A DNA stretch of 47,929 nt from contig NZ_KQ948455.1 in assembly GCF_001514115.1 (NCBI RefSeq), positions 1-47,929 on the forward strand, written 5' to 3'. The position numbers and the translations under genes are program-made. Below are positions 15,802 through 24,256 of the stretch, piece by piece. Source of the stretch: Streptomyces olivochromogenes. GTDB lineage: Bacteria > Actinomycetota > Actinomycetes > Streptomycetales > Streptomycetaceae. The notes beneath the pieces are model-generated. The model was not told where the DNA came from, made no database searches, and was given only the letters and a program-made list of their open reading frames with translations. How positions within the stretch are numbered: the first letter of the stretch is position 1; the number at the start of each line of letters is the position of its first letter.

Positions 15802-15837
15802 GGGTATCCCGTGGGGTTCCGGGCCGGAGCGTCGCGC

Positions 15838-16218
15838 TCAGAAGGCCGCCGTGCGCTCCCGGCGCACCGAGTAGGTCACAAAGCCGGCGCCGAGGCCCAG
15901 GAAAAGGGTTCCGCCGACGACGTACGGCGTCGTGTTGACGCTTCCGGTGTCGGCGAGCCGGGTCCCGCTGTCCTGCGACCCGGTGGTGTCGGAGCCCGTG
16001 TCGTTCGCTCCGGCGTCGCTCGTATCGGCGGCGCCCGACTGGGTGTCGCCCGACTCCGTGGAGGCCTGCAGCACGGTTCTCGACGTGGTGTTCGTCGACA
16101 TGTTGCTGTGCTGAACAGGCTTTTCCGGGGTCGCGTTGGCGGACGGGACGAACCACAGGGCCCCCAGGAGGGTTCCCGCTGCGGTGGCGGTCAGCAACGA
16201 GCGACGAGCGGCGGACAC
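15838..16218 (-). CDS. Small sortase-anchored surface protein (LAXTG)
   Basis: A 126-residue exported protein. It has a signal peptide with basic start and hydrophobic core, cleavage likely after Ala29, then a Thr/Ser/Asp/Gly-rich stalk of about 55 residues. The C-terminal sorting signal is LADTG (residues 88-92), a hydrophobic helix (about 99-115) and a basic RRER tail. LAXTG is the motif of class E sortases, which attach chaplins and similar proteins to Streptomyces peptidoglycan. The mature protein would be only about 60 residues. Start is GTG at 16216-16218. Function is unknown; the sortase gene is not in the window. Confidence 0.85.
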   Translation of the reverse strand: MSAARRSLLTATAAGTLLGALWFVPSANATPEKPVQHSNMSTNTTSRTVLQASTESGDTQSGAADTSDAGANDTGSDTTGSQDSGTRLADTGSVNTTPYVVGGTLFLGLGAGFVTYSVRRERTAAF

Positions 16219-16328
16219 GTAATATCGATCCCCTTGTGGCGCTGGCGAATTGGCCGTGTGGGCCGATGCTAATGAAAGGCGCGGGTCGTGGGAAAGTCGC
16301 GGGAGCCACGGGCCGTACGCTCCGTCTC

Positions 16329-16676
16329 ATGAGTACTCCTGAGACATCACGATTTGTCCGGCTTCGCGTGGAGCTGGTGTTGGAAGTCGATGACGCGGAC
16401 GCCGTCACCAAGGCCGCGTTGCGCCGCATCGCGGACGACTCCGGCATGCCGGCCGACGAGCGGACCCACGCCGAGAATGCAGTGACGGAAGACACTGCCG
16501 AGGCCCTGGCTTATCTCGTAGACCCGTTCGACCTGGTCAGCGAGGTGCCCGGAGTCGACCTCGCCCAGGCTTCCTGGAGCAGTGAGCCGATCGACTACGA
16601 CCCCGATTCGCCGGAATGGGACCTCGACGAGGATGATGGCGACGAGGATGACGACGAGGAAGTCGGAGTCGGCTGA
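16329..16676 (+). CDS. Small acidic protein of unknown function
   Basis: A 115-residue soluble acidic protein. Residues 1-80 look folded (RLRVELVLEVDDADAVTKAA suggests a beta strand then helix). The final 25 residues are almost all Asp/Glu (DLDEDDGDEDDDEE), probably a flexible polyanionic tail that could bind a basic partner or metal. ATG at 16329 is the start of the coding-like sequence. No ribosome site is visible, but TACGCT at 16316-16321 would place the transcript start at the ATG, so it may be leaderless. Divergent from the LAXTG protein gene, and followed by a good terminator. I do not recognise the family. Confidence 0.75.
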   Translation: MSTPETSRFVRLRVELVLEVDDADAVTKAALRRIADDSGMPADERTHAENAVTEDTAEALAYLVDPFDLVSEVPGVDLAQASWSSEPIDYDPDSPEWDLDEDDGDEDDDEEVGVG

Positions 16677-16696
16677 CGCCTCTTGGGGAAAACGTG

Positions 16697-16727
16697 ACCC
16701 CGGGTGGCAACCGCTGCCCGGGGTTTT
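16697..16727 (+). terminator. Intrinsic terminator after the acidic protein gene
   Basis: Perfect 8-bp stem ACCCCGGG (16697-16704) with CCCGGGGT (16717-16724), 12-nt loop, followed by TTTG. One of the few here with a short T-run. Confidence 0.8.
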
Positions 16728-16956
16728 GTCGTCTCCGACGACGCACCGACCACCTCCGCACCAGAATTCGGTCCGGCTGTCGGTACCACTCGATCGGGGT
16801 CCGTCGACTCGGGTCGATTCGGTTGACACCGTTGACCGACGTGGTGTTGCCCACACCTCAAAAATATGTGGAATGGGACGAACCGGTCGTAGCGTAGAGG
16901 GTTCGAACGGGGCTCATGTGGTTCCAGGTGACTTGGCGACGATGGAGAAGCGTGTG

Positions 16957-18207
16957 ATGACGGACAGTAAGCGGCGCAAGGGTCTGACGGCCGCGTCCGC
17001 CCTGCTCGGCGGAGTGCTGGTGCTCTCTGCGTGCAGCAGTGGGGGCGGCAGCAAGGCCAGTGCCTCGGACGGCGAGACCTCCCAGGCCCAGGCCGATGCG
17101 GCGGCGGCCAAGAAGAGCTCCCAGGCCCAGATCAAGATCACGCCCGCGGACGGTTCCGACAACGCCTCCATCAACAACGCCGCGGCGGTCACCGTGAGCA
17201 AGGGCACGCTCACGGCCGTCACCATGACGACCGAGACGGGCACGGCGGTGCCCGGTCAGATATCCGCCGACAAGAAGAGCTGGAAGCCCGCCTCCCAGCT
17301 CGAGCGCGCCACCACGTACAAGGTGGCCGCCGAGGCCACCGACTCCGCGGGCCTCGTCGCCCACGAGAACGCCTCGTTCACCACGGTCTCCGCGGCGAAC
17401 AGCTTCATAGGCAACTTCACGCCGGAGGACGGCTCCACCGTCGGTGTCGGCATGCCGGTCTCGATCAACTTCAACAAGGCGATCACGAACAAGGCCGCCG
17501 TGCAGAAGGGGATCACCGTCTCCTCCAGCAGCGGCCAGGAGGTCGTCGGCCACTGGTTCAACGCCAACCGCCTCGACTTCCGTCCCGAGAACTACTGGAC
17601 CGGCGGCTCCACCGTCACCCTCAAGCTCAACCTGGACGGCGTCCAGGGTGCGAGCGGTGTCTACGGTGTGCAGCAGAAGACGGTCACCTTCAAGATCGGC
17701 CGCAACCAGGTCTCGATCGTCGACGCCCAGACCAAGACCATGAAGGTCACGCAGGACGGCAAGACGATCAAGACGATCCCGATCTCCTCGGGATCCCCGG
17801 AGCACAAGACGTACCAGGGCCAGATGGTGATCTCCGAGAAGTTCAAGGAGACCCGGATGAACGGCTCGACGGTCGGCTTCACGAAGACCGACGGCAAGGG
17901 CGAGTACGACATCAAGGACGTGCCGCACGCCATGCGTCTGTCGAACTCCGGCACCTTCATCCACGGCAACTACTGGGGCGCGAAGTCCATCTTCGGCGCG
18001 GTGAACACCAGCCACGGCTGTGTGGGTCTGTCCGACACCAAGGGTGCGGGCGACCCGAACACGCCGGCGGCCTGGTTCTACGACCACTCGCTGATCGGTG
18101 ACGTCGTGGTCGTCAAGAACACCGGCGACAAGACCATCGCCCCGGACAACGGCCTCAACGGCTGGAACCTGAGCTGGTCCGCCTGGAAGGCGGGCTCGGC
18201 CGCCTAG
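16957..18207 (+). CDS. L,D-transpeptidase lipoprotein (YkuD domain)
   Basis: A 416-residue exported lipoprotein that forms 3-3 cross-links in peptidoglycan. A signal peptide ends at lipobox VLSAC with Cys26 lipidated. Two Ig-like domains follow (about 45-150 and 150-250), then the YkuD catalytic domain (about 250-375) with the HGNY segment and SHGC (His353, catalytic Cys355), in the form SHGCVGLSD. This matches the LdtMt2-type architecture of actinobacteria. GGAG at 16944-16947 fits either ATG 16957 or the adjacent GTG 16954. The coding-like start and signal peptide rule out the long in-frame extension upstream to 16582. A strong terminator hairpin follows. Confidence 0.92.
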   Translation: MTDSKRRKGLTAASALLGGVLVLSACSSGGGSKASASDGETSQAQADAAAAKKSSQAQIKITPADGSDNASINNAAAVTVSKGTLTAVTMTTETGTAVPGQISADKKSWKPASQLERATTYKVAAEATDSAGLVAHENASFTTVSAANSFIGNFTPEDGSTVGVGMPVSINFNKAITNKAAVQKGITVSSSSGQEVVGHWFNANRLDFRPENYWTGGSTVTLKLNLDGVQGASGVYGVQQKTVTFKIGRNQVSIVDAQTKTMKVTQDGKTIKTIPISSGSPEHKTYQGQMVISEKFKETRMNGSTVGFTKTDGKGEYDIKDVPHAMRLSNSGTFIHGNYWGAKSIFGAVNTSHGCVGLSDTKGAGDPNTPAAWFYDHSLIGDVVVVKNTGDKTIAPDNGLNGWNLSWSAWKAGSAA

Positions 18208-18234
18208 GATCTGTCCGGCCGCACTCTCCTCGTT

Positions 18235-18280
18235 CGCCGATGGCGGCGGTGGCCCTCACGGGTCGCCGCCGCCATCGGCG
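18235..18280 (+). terminator. Terminator of the L,D-transpeptidase gene
   Basis: Perfect 15-bp stem CGCCGATGGCGGCGG (18235-18249) with CCGCCGCCATCGGCG (18266-18280), 16-nt loop, 27 bp after the stop. Confidence 0.85.
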
Positions 18281-18395
18281 TTCTCACAGCCTTCAGGGAC
18301 CGCCCACAGGTGAATTCCCGGGCTGCCACAGCCTTCTCATCCTTCTCTTATGCGGGGCTTATCGCGCCATCACGCGCCGTACCTAGCTTTCCGCC

Positions 18396-19862
18396 ATGTT
18401 CTTCACCTACCTGAGGCGCGAACTGCGCCGCCGCAGGAAGGCGGCGCTCGTCGTCGCCTCCGGACTCGCCCTGGGCATCGCCCTGGTCATCGTGGTCAGC
18501 TCCGTGTCGTCCGGCATGGAGAAGGCGCAGGGCAAGGTCCTCCAGTCGCTGTACGGACTGGGTACGGACATGACCGTCACCAAGGCGGCGGCGCCGGCGA
18601 CGAGTACCAGCCAGCGTCCGCGCTTCAACTTCGACGCGAACGACAACGGCTCCACCAAGGAGCAGAGCAGCGACCGCGTCATGGTGCAGGGCTTCCAGAC
18701 CCTGGCCGCCTCCACGGTCACCAAGGTCGACTCCCAGAAGGGCGTCGCGGACTCCGTCGGCGGACTGAGCCTCCAGGTCATCAGGATCAACGGCCAGTTC
18801 ACGCGGGGTCAGTTCCAGCAGAACCAGAACAGCGGCACCGGCCAGGGGGGCGGGCGCCCGAACGCCCAGCAGTCCCCGCAGGGCCGTGTCGAGGGCGGCG
18901 GCGCCAACTTCGACGTCAACAACTACTCGGTGTACGGCACCGACGTCACCAAGCCCGCCCTCGGCCCGCTGACCTCCTCGAAGATCACCAGCGGCCGTAC
19001 GTTCAAGACGTCCGAGACCGACACCAAGGTGGTCGTCGCCGACGTCTCGTACGCCAAGGAGAAGAAGCTCAAGGTCGGCTCCACCGTCACCATCAAGAGC
19101 GTCAAGTACAAGGTCATCGGCCTCGCCACGCCCGACAGCGGTGACGCGGCGGCCAACCTCTACATCCCGCTCAAGCAGGCGCAGACGCTCAGCGGCTCCA
19201 AGGACAAGGTCACCACGATCTACGTCAAGGCGTCGGACTCGCAGCAGATCTCCAGCGTGAAGAGCACCATCCAGAAGAACATCTCGGGGACGACGGTCAC
19301 CACCTCCGCCGACCTCGCGTCCACCGTCTCCGGCTCCCTCTCCACGGCCTCCAGCCTCGCCTCCAACGTCGGCAAGTGGCTGTCCATCGCGGTGCTCGTG
19401 GCCGCGTTCCTGGTCGCCGGTCTGCTCACCTCCTCCGCCGTCTCCCGGCGCGTGCGCGAGTTCGGCACCCTCAAGGCGCTCGGCTGGAAGTCGGGCCGGG
19501 TGACCCGGCAGGTCGTCGGCGAGGCCATGGTCAACGGTCTGGTCGGCGGCGCCCTCGGTATCGCGATCGGCCTCGCGGGCGCCTACGTCGTCACCGAGAT
19601 CAGCCCCACCCTGCAGGCACAGGTGGGCGGTTCGGGCGGCGGCGGAGGCCAGGGCGGTCCCGGCGGCGGTGGCGGCTTCGGCGGTCCCGGCCGGCAGGCC
19701 GCGTCCAAGGCCCTCGACGTCGCGCTCACCGCGCCCGTCAGCCTCGGCACCATCGTCGGCGCGGTGGCCCTCGCCATCACCGGTGGTCTGATCGCCGGCG
19801 CCTTCGGCGGCTGGCGCGCCTCCCGACTCCGCCCCGCGGACGCCCTGCGCCGCGTCGAATAG
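18396..19862 (+). CDS. MacB/FtsX-type ABC transporter permease
   Basis: A 488-residue ABC permease of the MacB/FtsX class. One N-terminal transmembrane helix (about residues 20-40) is followed by a large extracytoplasmic MacB_PCD-like domain (about 45-325) with a Gln/Gly-rich low-complexity loop. Three helices then form the FtsX domain (about 330-355, 385-405, 450-475), with a Gly-rich insert (about 415-435) before the last. The RRVREFGTLKALGWK motif is the coupling-helix region of this class. Such transporters work by mechanotransmission to export or act on envelope lipids, peptides or antibiotics. No ribosome site precedes the ATG at 18396; a leaderless or weak start is likely. Its ATPase gene follows 89 bp downstream. 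Confidence 0.9.
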   Translation: MFFTYLRRELRRRRKAALVVASGLALGIALVIVVSSVSSGMEKAQGKVLQSLYGLGTDMTVTKAAAPATSTSQRPRFNFDANDNGSTKEQSSDRVMVQGFQTLAASTVTKVDSQKGVADSVGGLSLQVIRINGQFTRGQFQQNQNSGTGQGGGRPNAQQSPQGRVEGGGANFDVNNYSVYGTDVTKPALGPLTSSKITSGRTFKTSETDTKVVVADVSYAKEKKLKVGSTVTIKSVKYKVIGLATPDSGDAAANLYIPLKQAQTLSGSKDKVTTIYVKASDSQQISSVKSTIQKNISGTTVTTSADLASTVSGSLSTASSLASNVGKWLSIAVLVAAFLVAGLLTSSAVSRRVREFGTLKALGWKSGRVTRQVVGEAMVNGLVGGALGIAIGLAGAYVVTEISPTLQAQVGGSGGGGGQGGPGGGGGFGGPGRQAASKALDVALTAPVSLGTIVGAVALAITGGLIAGAFGGWRASRLRPADALRRVE

Positions 19863-19877
19863 GCCCCAGCCCCTCTC

Positions 19878-19929
19878 AAGGGGGTGCCCGAAATTGCCCA
19901 CTGCTGCTCGCTGTACCGGGCACCCCCTT
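19878..19929 (+). other. Hairpin between permease and ATPase genes
   Basis: A perfect 13-bp inverted repeat, AAGGGGGTGCCCG (19878-19890) and CGGGCACCCCCTT (19917-19929), with a 26-nt loop in the gap between the two ABC genes. Its right arm ends about 10 bp before the AGGAG of the ATPase gene. It could lower distal expression by partial termination or stabilise the upstream mRNA. Confidence 0.7.
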
Positions 19930-19951
19930 CACCTCATCCAGGAGTTGCACC

Positions 19952-20635
19952 ATGTACGAACTCAGAGGCGTCACCAAGCGCTATACCCGGGGCAAGGAGA
20001 CGGTCGACGCGCTCGCCGGGGTCGACCTGACCATCGCGGACGGCGACCGGCTCGTCATCCAGGGCCCCACCGGTGGCGGGAAATCCACCCTTCTCCAGAT
20101 GCTCGGCGGTCTTGACCGGCCCACCGCGGGCAGCGTCGAACTCGACGGCACGGACATGGCCAGACTGTCCGAGGCGAAGCTCACCAAAGTGCGCAGCGAG
20201 AACATCGGATTCGTCTTTCAGAGCTTCAACCTGATTCCCACGCTCACCGCCCAGGAAAACGTGGAGACCGCCCTCGTACCCCTCGGTGTGAAGGTGAAGG
20301 AACGGCGGCAACGGGCCGCCGACGCACTGGAGTCGGTGGGACTCGCCGAGCGGCTCGGGCATCTGCCCGCCGAGCTCTCCGGTGGCCAGCAGCAGCGTGT
20401 CGCCATCGCCCGCGCCCTGGTCAAGCAGCCGAAGGTGCTGCTCGCCGACGAGCCCACCGGCAACCTCGACGAGTCCATGCGCGACGAGATCATGGAGGTG
20501 CTCGAGGCCATGTGGAAGGAGCACGGGCTCACTTTCATCATGGTCACGCACGATTCCTCGATCGCGAAGAAGGCCCCGCGCCTCGCGACGATTCGCAAGG
20601 GAAAGATCTCCGTCAAGGAAAACGCGGGTGCTTAA
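19952..20635 (+). CDS. ABC transporter ATP-binding protein (MacB/LolD type)
   Basis: A 227-residue ABC ATPase, the partner of the preceding permease. Motifs: Walker A GPTGGGKST (about residues 38-46), Q-loop FVFQSFNLIPTLTAQENVE, signature LSGGQQQRVAIARAL, Walker B VLLADEPTGNLD and H-loop MVTHD. The SGGQQQR signature plus EPTGNLD is typical of the MacB/LolD/FtsE group. ATG at 19952 follows AGGAG. The two genes together form a complete exporter (homodimeric ATPase plus permease dimer). Substrate unknown; the adjoining large secreted protease gene may be a separate unit. Confidence 0.94.
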   Translation: MYELRGVTKRYTRGKETVDALAGVDLTIADGDRLVIQGPTGGGKSTLLQMLGGLDRPTAGSVELDGTDMARLSEAKLTKVRSENIGFVFQSFNLIPTLTAQENVETALVPLGVKVKERRQRAADALESVGLAERLGHLPAELSGGQQQRVAIARALVKQPKVLLADEPTGNLDESMRDEIMEVLEAMWKEHGLTFIMVTHDSSIAKKAPRLATIRKGKISVKENAGA

Positions 20636-20717
20636 AGAAGCACAAAAGGAGCGTGCGGGAGCTTAGCGGAACAACTCCGTCAACTCTTCACCCTCACCCC
20701 GCTATTGAGGGGGCTAT

Positions 20718-20752
20718 CACCCCCCGGGCATACTTGCGTATTCCGGGGGGTG
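20718..20752 (+). other. Hairpin(s) in the protease leader / ABC operon end
   Basis: Arms CACCCCCCGG (20718-20727) and CCGGGGGGTG (20743-20752) form a 10-bp stem. The C-run can instead pair with the upstream GGGGG (20709-20713), so two structures exclude each other. The site lies 83 bp after the ABC ATPase stop and 75 bp before the protease start. It may simply terminate the ABC operon. Confidence 0.55.
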
Positions 20753-20826
20753 TACGTGCATGCGTACGAGGCTTCCCTCGACCGGATGAACGGGGATTCG
20801 TCCGGACCTGAGCTCCAGGGGGAGAC

Positions 20827-23800
20827 TTGCGCAGACAAGTGAAAAGAGCGTGCGCGGCGACCATCGCCATGGCGGCGTCCGTGGCGCTGGCGGCGGGTAT
20901 GACCAGCCCGGCGTCGGCGCGGGCGGAGCAGCGCACAGCGGGCGTGTCCGTGGCCGGGAAAGCGGGCGGGAAAGCGGCCGGGATCACGGCCAAGCACCGC
21001 ATCACCCTGATCACCGGTGACCGGGTGGTCGTCGACGCCAAGGGGCGCGTCGTCGGCTTCGAGCGGGCCAAGGGCCGCGAGCACGTGCCCGTGCAGATCC
21101 GCAAGGCCGACGGCCACACGCTGGTGGTGCCGGCCGACGCCCAGGCGCTCATAGCCGGCGGCAAGCTCGACCGGCGGCTCTTCGATGTCACCGAGCTCAA
21201 CAAGGCGGCGGTCCGCAAGTCCCAGCAGCGGGGCCTGAAGGTGATCGTCGGCTACCGGGGAGCCGCGGCGGCCGCCAAGGCCGACGTCCGTGACGCCGGT
21301 ACGCTCCGCAGGAGCCTGAAGGCACTGAACGCGGACGCGGTGCAGACGCCGCAGCGGGACGCGGCCGAGCTGTGGTCCGCGGTCACCGACGACGGGAAGA
21401 CGGCCTCCGGCATCGCGCACGTCTGGCTGGACGGCGTCCGCAAGGCGAGCCTCGACAAGTCCGTGCCGCAGATCGGCGCCCCCACGGCATGGGCGGCCGG
21501 ATACGACGGCAAGGGCGTCAAGATCGCCGTCCTGGACACCGGGGTCGACGCGAGCCACCCGGACCTCAAGACCCAGGTGATCGAGTCCAAGAACTTCTCC
21601 ACCGCCGCCGACGCCACCGACCACTTCGGCCACGGCACCCACGTCGCGTCCATCGCGGCGGGCACCGGCGCCAAGTCGGGCGGCAAGTACAAGGGTGTCG
21701 CGCCCGGCGCGAAGATCCTCAACGGCAAGGTCCTCGACGACACCGGCAGCGGCGACGACTCGGGCATCCTCGCGGGCATGGAGTGGGCGGCCGAGCAGGG
21801 CGCCGACATCGTGAACCTGAGCCTGGGCGGCCAGGACACCCCCGACATCGACCCGTTGGAGGCCGAGGTCAACAAGCTCTCGGCCGAGAAGGGCATCCTC
21901 TTCGCGATCGCGGCGGGCAACGAGGGCCCCGAGTCGATCGGCTCCCCCGGCAGCGCGGACGCCGCGCTCACCGTCGGCGCCGTCGACGACAACGACAAGC
22001 TGGCGGACTTCTCCAGCACCGGCCCGCGCGTCGGCGACGGCAGCATCAAGCCGGACGTCACCGCGCCCGGCGTGGACATCACGGCGGCGGCGGCTCCGGG
22101 CAGTGTCATCGACCAGGAGGTCGGTGAGAAGCCCGCGGGCTACCTGACCATCTCCGGTACGTCGATGGCGACCCCGCATGTCGCGGGCGCCGCGGCCATC
22201 CTCAAGCAGGAACACCCGGACTGGACGTACACCGAGCTCAAGGGTGCGCTGACGGGCTCCGCGAAGGGCGGCAAGTACACGCCGTTCCAGCAGGGTTCGG
22301 GCCGGATCGCCGTCGACAAGGCGATCAAGCAGACCGTGATCGCCGACCCGTCGTCGGTGAGCTTCGGGATCGCGCAGTGGCCGCACACCGACGACACGGC
22401 GACGACCAAGCAACTGACGTACCGCAACCTCGGTACGACGGACGTCACCCTGACCCTGGCGATCTCCGCGACCGACCCCAAGGGCCAGGCGGCTCCGGCG
22501 GGCTTCTTCGCGCTCGGCGCCAAGACGGTCACCGTCCCGGCGGGCGGCAAGGCCTCCGTCGACGTCACCGCGAACACGAAGCTCGGCGGCACCCTCGACG
22601 GCGCGTACTCGGCGTACGTGACGGCGAGCGGCGACGGCCAGGCCGTGCGCACGGCCGTCGCGGTCGAGCGCGAGACGGAGTCGTACGACGTCACCTTCAA
22701 GTACGTCAACCGCGCCGGTGAGACGCCCACGCACCTCACCGACCTGGAGGGCTACTCCGGCCTCGGCGAGGCCCGGGACTACACGTCGCAGAGCACGGCC
22801 GACACCGCGACCCTGCGTGTTCCCAAGGGCAAGTACGTGCTCAACTCCCTCTTCGTGAAGGACCTGGTCGAGGCGAAGGGCGGGGTCGACTGGCTGATCC
22901 AGCCCCGGCTGAGCGTCACCAAGAACACCACGGTGACCCTCGACGCCCGTACCGCCAAGGGCGCCGACATCACGGTGCCGGACGCGGGGGCGAAGCCGCT
23001 GTCGGCAGCCGTCGACTTCTTCGACGACGCCACCGGCATCGGCACCGGCATCGGCCTGGGCTCCTTCCAGGACGTGCGCGTGGCGCACGTCGGCCCGGCG
23101 ATCTCCTCCGGCCTCTTCCAGAGCTGGTCCGGACAGTGGACCAAGGGCGCGGGCACCGAGTACGACACCTTCACCGGCACCAAGACCACCAAGCTCCAGG
23201 GCGCGCACGTCAAGCACTACAAGGCGAGCGAGCTGGCCAGGGTGAAGGCGAACCTCGGGGCCGCGGCCTCCGGCAAGACGGGCGCGGTCACCGCGTACGG
23301 CTTCCTGCCCGACGACGGCAGCATGAGCGTCGGGGTTCCCCAGAAGCTGCCGGCCTCGCGCACGCTGTACGTGTCGACCGGTGAGAAGGTCCAGTGGGCG
23401 TTCGACCTCGAGCAGGACGCGGGCGTCGACGCCACCGGGACCCCGATCATCGAGGCCTACTACACGGACGACTACCCGCAGACCCTCAAGGCGGGCAAGA
23501 GCTACACGAGGACGTACAACACGGCCGTCTTCGGTCCGAAGATCAACGCGGACTACGGCGTCTTCCGGGACGGCAACAGCATCTCGGGCTACCTGCCGCT
23601 GTTCGCCGACGGGAGCGGTCACCCCGGCTCCTCGCTGTACACCTCCGTGACGACGACGCTGTACCGCAACGGTGCGAAGGTCGCCTCGAACGACGACCCG
23701 CTCGTCGGCATGAAGGAGTTCAAGGTCCCGGCCGCCGAGGCCACCTACAAGCTCACGACCTCGGTCAAGCGCACGGTGAAGGTCGCCGCGGCCTCCACGC

Positions 23801-24153
23801 GGATCGACGCCAGCTGGACCTTCAAGTCCAAGAAGGCCGACTTCACGAAGCTGCCCACCTCCACGGTCCGCTTCAACGCCACCACCGGCCTCGACAGCCG
23901 TGTCACGGCAGGCAAGACGGTCACGATCCCGGTCTCCGTGCAGGGCTCGGCCGCGGGCAAGAACCTCAAGTCGCTGTACGTCTACGTCTCCTACGACTAC
24001 GGCCAGACCTGGAAGATGCTCAAGGTCAAGAACGGCAAGATCACCGTCAAGAACCCGGCGAAGGGGAAGGGCATCTCCTTCCACGCGAAGATCACCGACA
24101 AGCAGGGCAACAAGTCGACGGTCTCGATCTACAACGCGTACTACGGGAAGTAG
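20827..24153 (+). CDS. Secreted subtilisin-like (S8) serine protease, 1108 residues
   Basis: A large exported protease. Signal peptide residues 1-32 (cleavage near ASA-RA), a propeptide of about 180 residues, then the S8 domain with triad Asp237 (AVLDTGVD), His269 (GHGTHVAS) and Ser446 (SGTSMATPHVAG), and oxyanion Asn365 in AAGNEGP. A C-terminal region of about 600 residues is beta-rich (repeated Thr/Val/Lys strands) and may bind substrate or wall. Roles for such enzymes include extracellular protein use and developmental proteolysis. TTG at 20827 follows AGGGGGAG; the GTG at 20839 is an alternative with weaker spacing. A strong terminator follows the stop. Confidence 0.93.
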   Translation: MRRQVKRACAATIAMAASVALAAGMTSPASARAEQRTAGVSVAGKAGGKAAGITAKHRITLITGDRVVVDAKGRVVGFERAKGREHVPVQIRKADGHTLVVPADAQALIAGGKLDRRLFDVTELNKAAVRKSQQRGLKVIVGYRGAAAAAKADVRDAGTLRRSLKALNADAVQTPQRDAAELWSAVTDDGKTASGIAHVWLDGVRKASLDKSVPQIGAPTAWAAGYDGKGVKIAVLDTGVDASHPDLKTQVIESKNFSTAADATDHFGHGTHVASIAAGTGAKSGGKYKGVAPGAKILNGKVLDDTGSGDDSGILAGMEWAAEQGADIVNLSLGGQDTPDIDPLEAEVNKLSAEKGILFAIAAGNEGPESIGSPGSADAALTVGAVDDNDKLADFSSTGPRVGDGSIKPDVTAPGVDITAAAAPGSVIDQEVGEKPAGYLTISGTSMATPHVAGAAAILKQEHPDWTYTELKGALTGSAKGGKYTPFQQGSGRIAVDKAIKQTVIADPSSVSFGIAQWPHTDDTATTKQLTYRNLGTTDVTLTLAISATDPKGQAAPAGFFALGAKTVTVPAGGKASVDVTANTKLGGTLDGAYSAYVTASGDGQAVRTAVAVERETESYDVTFKYVNRAGETPTHLTDLEGYSGLGEARDYTSQSTADTATLRVPKGKYVLNSLFVKDLVEAKGGVDWLIQPRLSVTKNTTVTLDARTAKGADITVPDAGAKPLSAAVDFFDDATGIGTGIGLGSFQDVRVAHVGPAISSGLFQSWSGQWTKGAGTEYDTFTGTKTTKLQGAHVKHYKASELARVKANLGAAASGKTGAVTAYGFLPDDGSMSVGVPQKLPASRTLYVSTGEKVQWAFDLEQDAGVDATGTPIIEAYYTDDYPQTLKAGKSYTRTYNTAVFGPKINADYGVFRDGNSISGYLPLFADGSGHPGSSLYTSVTTTLYRNGAKVASNDDPLVGMKEFKVPAAEATYKLTTSVKRTVKVAAASTRIDASWTFKSKKADFTKLPTSTVRFNATTGLDSRVTAGKTVTIPVSVQGSAAGKNLKSLYVYVSYDYGQTWKMLKVKNGKITVKNPAKGKGISFHAKITDKQGNKSTVSIYNAYYGK

Positions 24154-24168
24154 CCTTCAGTAGGTGAG

Positions 24169-24202
24169 CGGCCTGTCCGGGACTCGGGTCCCGGACAGGC
24201 CG
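24169..24202 (+). terminator. Terminator of the S8 protease gene
   Basis: Perfect 14-bp stem CGGCCTGTCCGGGA (24169-24182) with its complement (24189-24202), 6-nt loop, followed by TTGTCGTTCTTGT. Confidence 0.88.
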
Positions 24203-24256
24203 TTGTCGTTCTTGTGCCATGGCCGGGCTCCATGTCCGCCTGAGAGGGGAGAGGCA

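Noticed and set aside
18330..18350. Direct repeat TTCTC at 9-bp period before the ABC permease, as an OmpR-type site
   Set aside because: Only two short copies at a period that does not match the usual 11 bp; too weak to call.
20680..24084. 1134-codon minus-strand frame across the S8 protease
   Set aside because: Pure shadow of the protease gene; the plus strand has signal peptide and catalytic triad.
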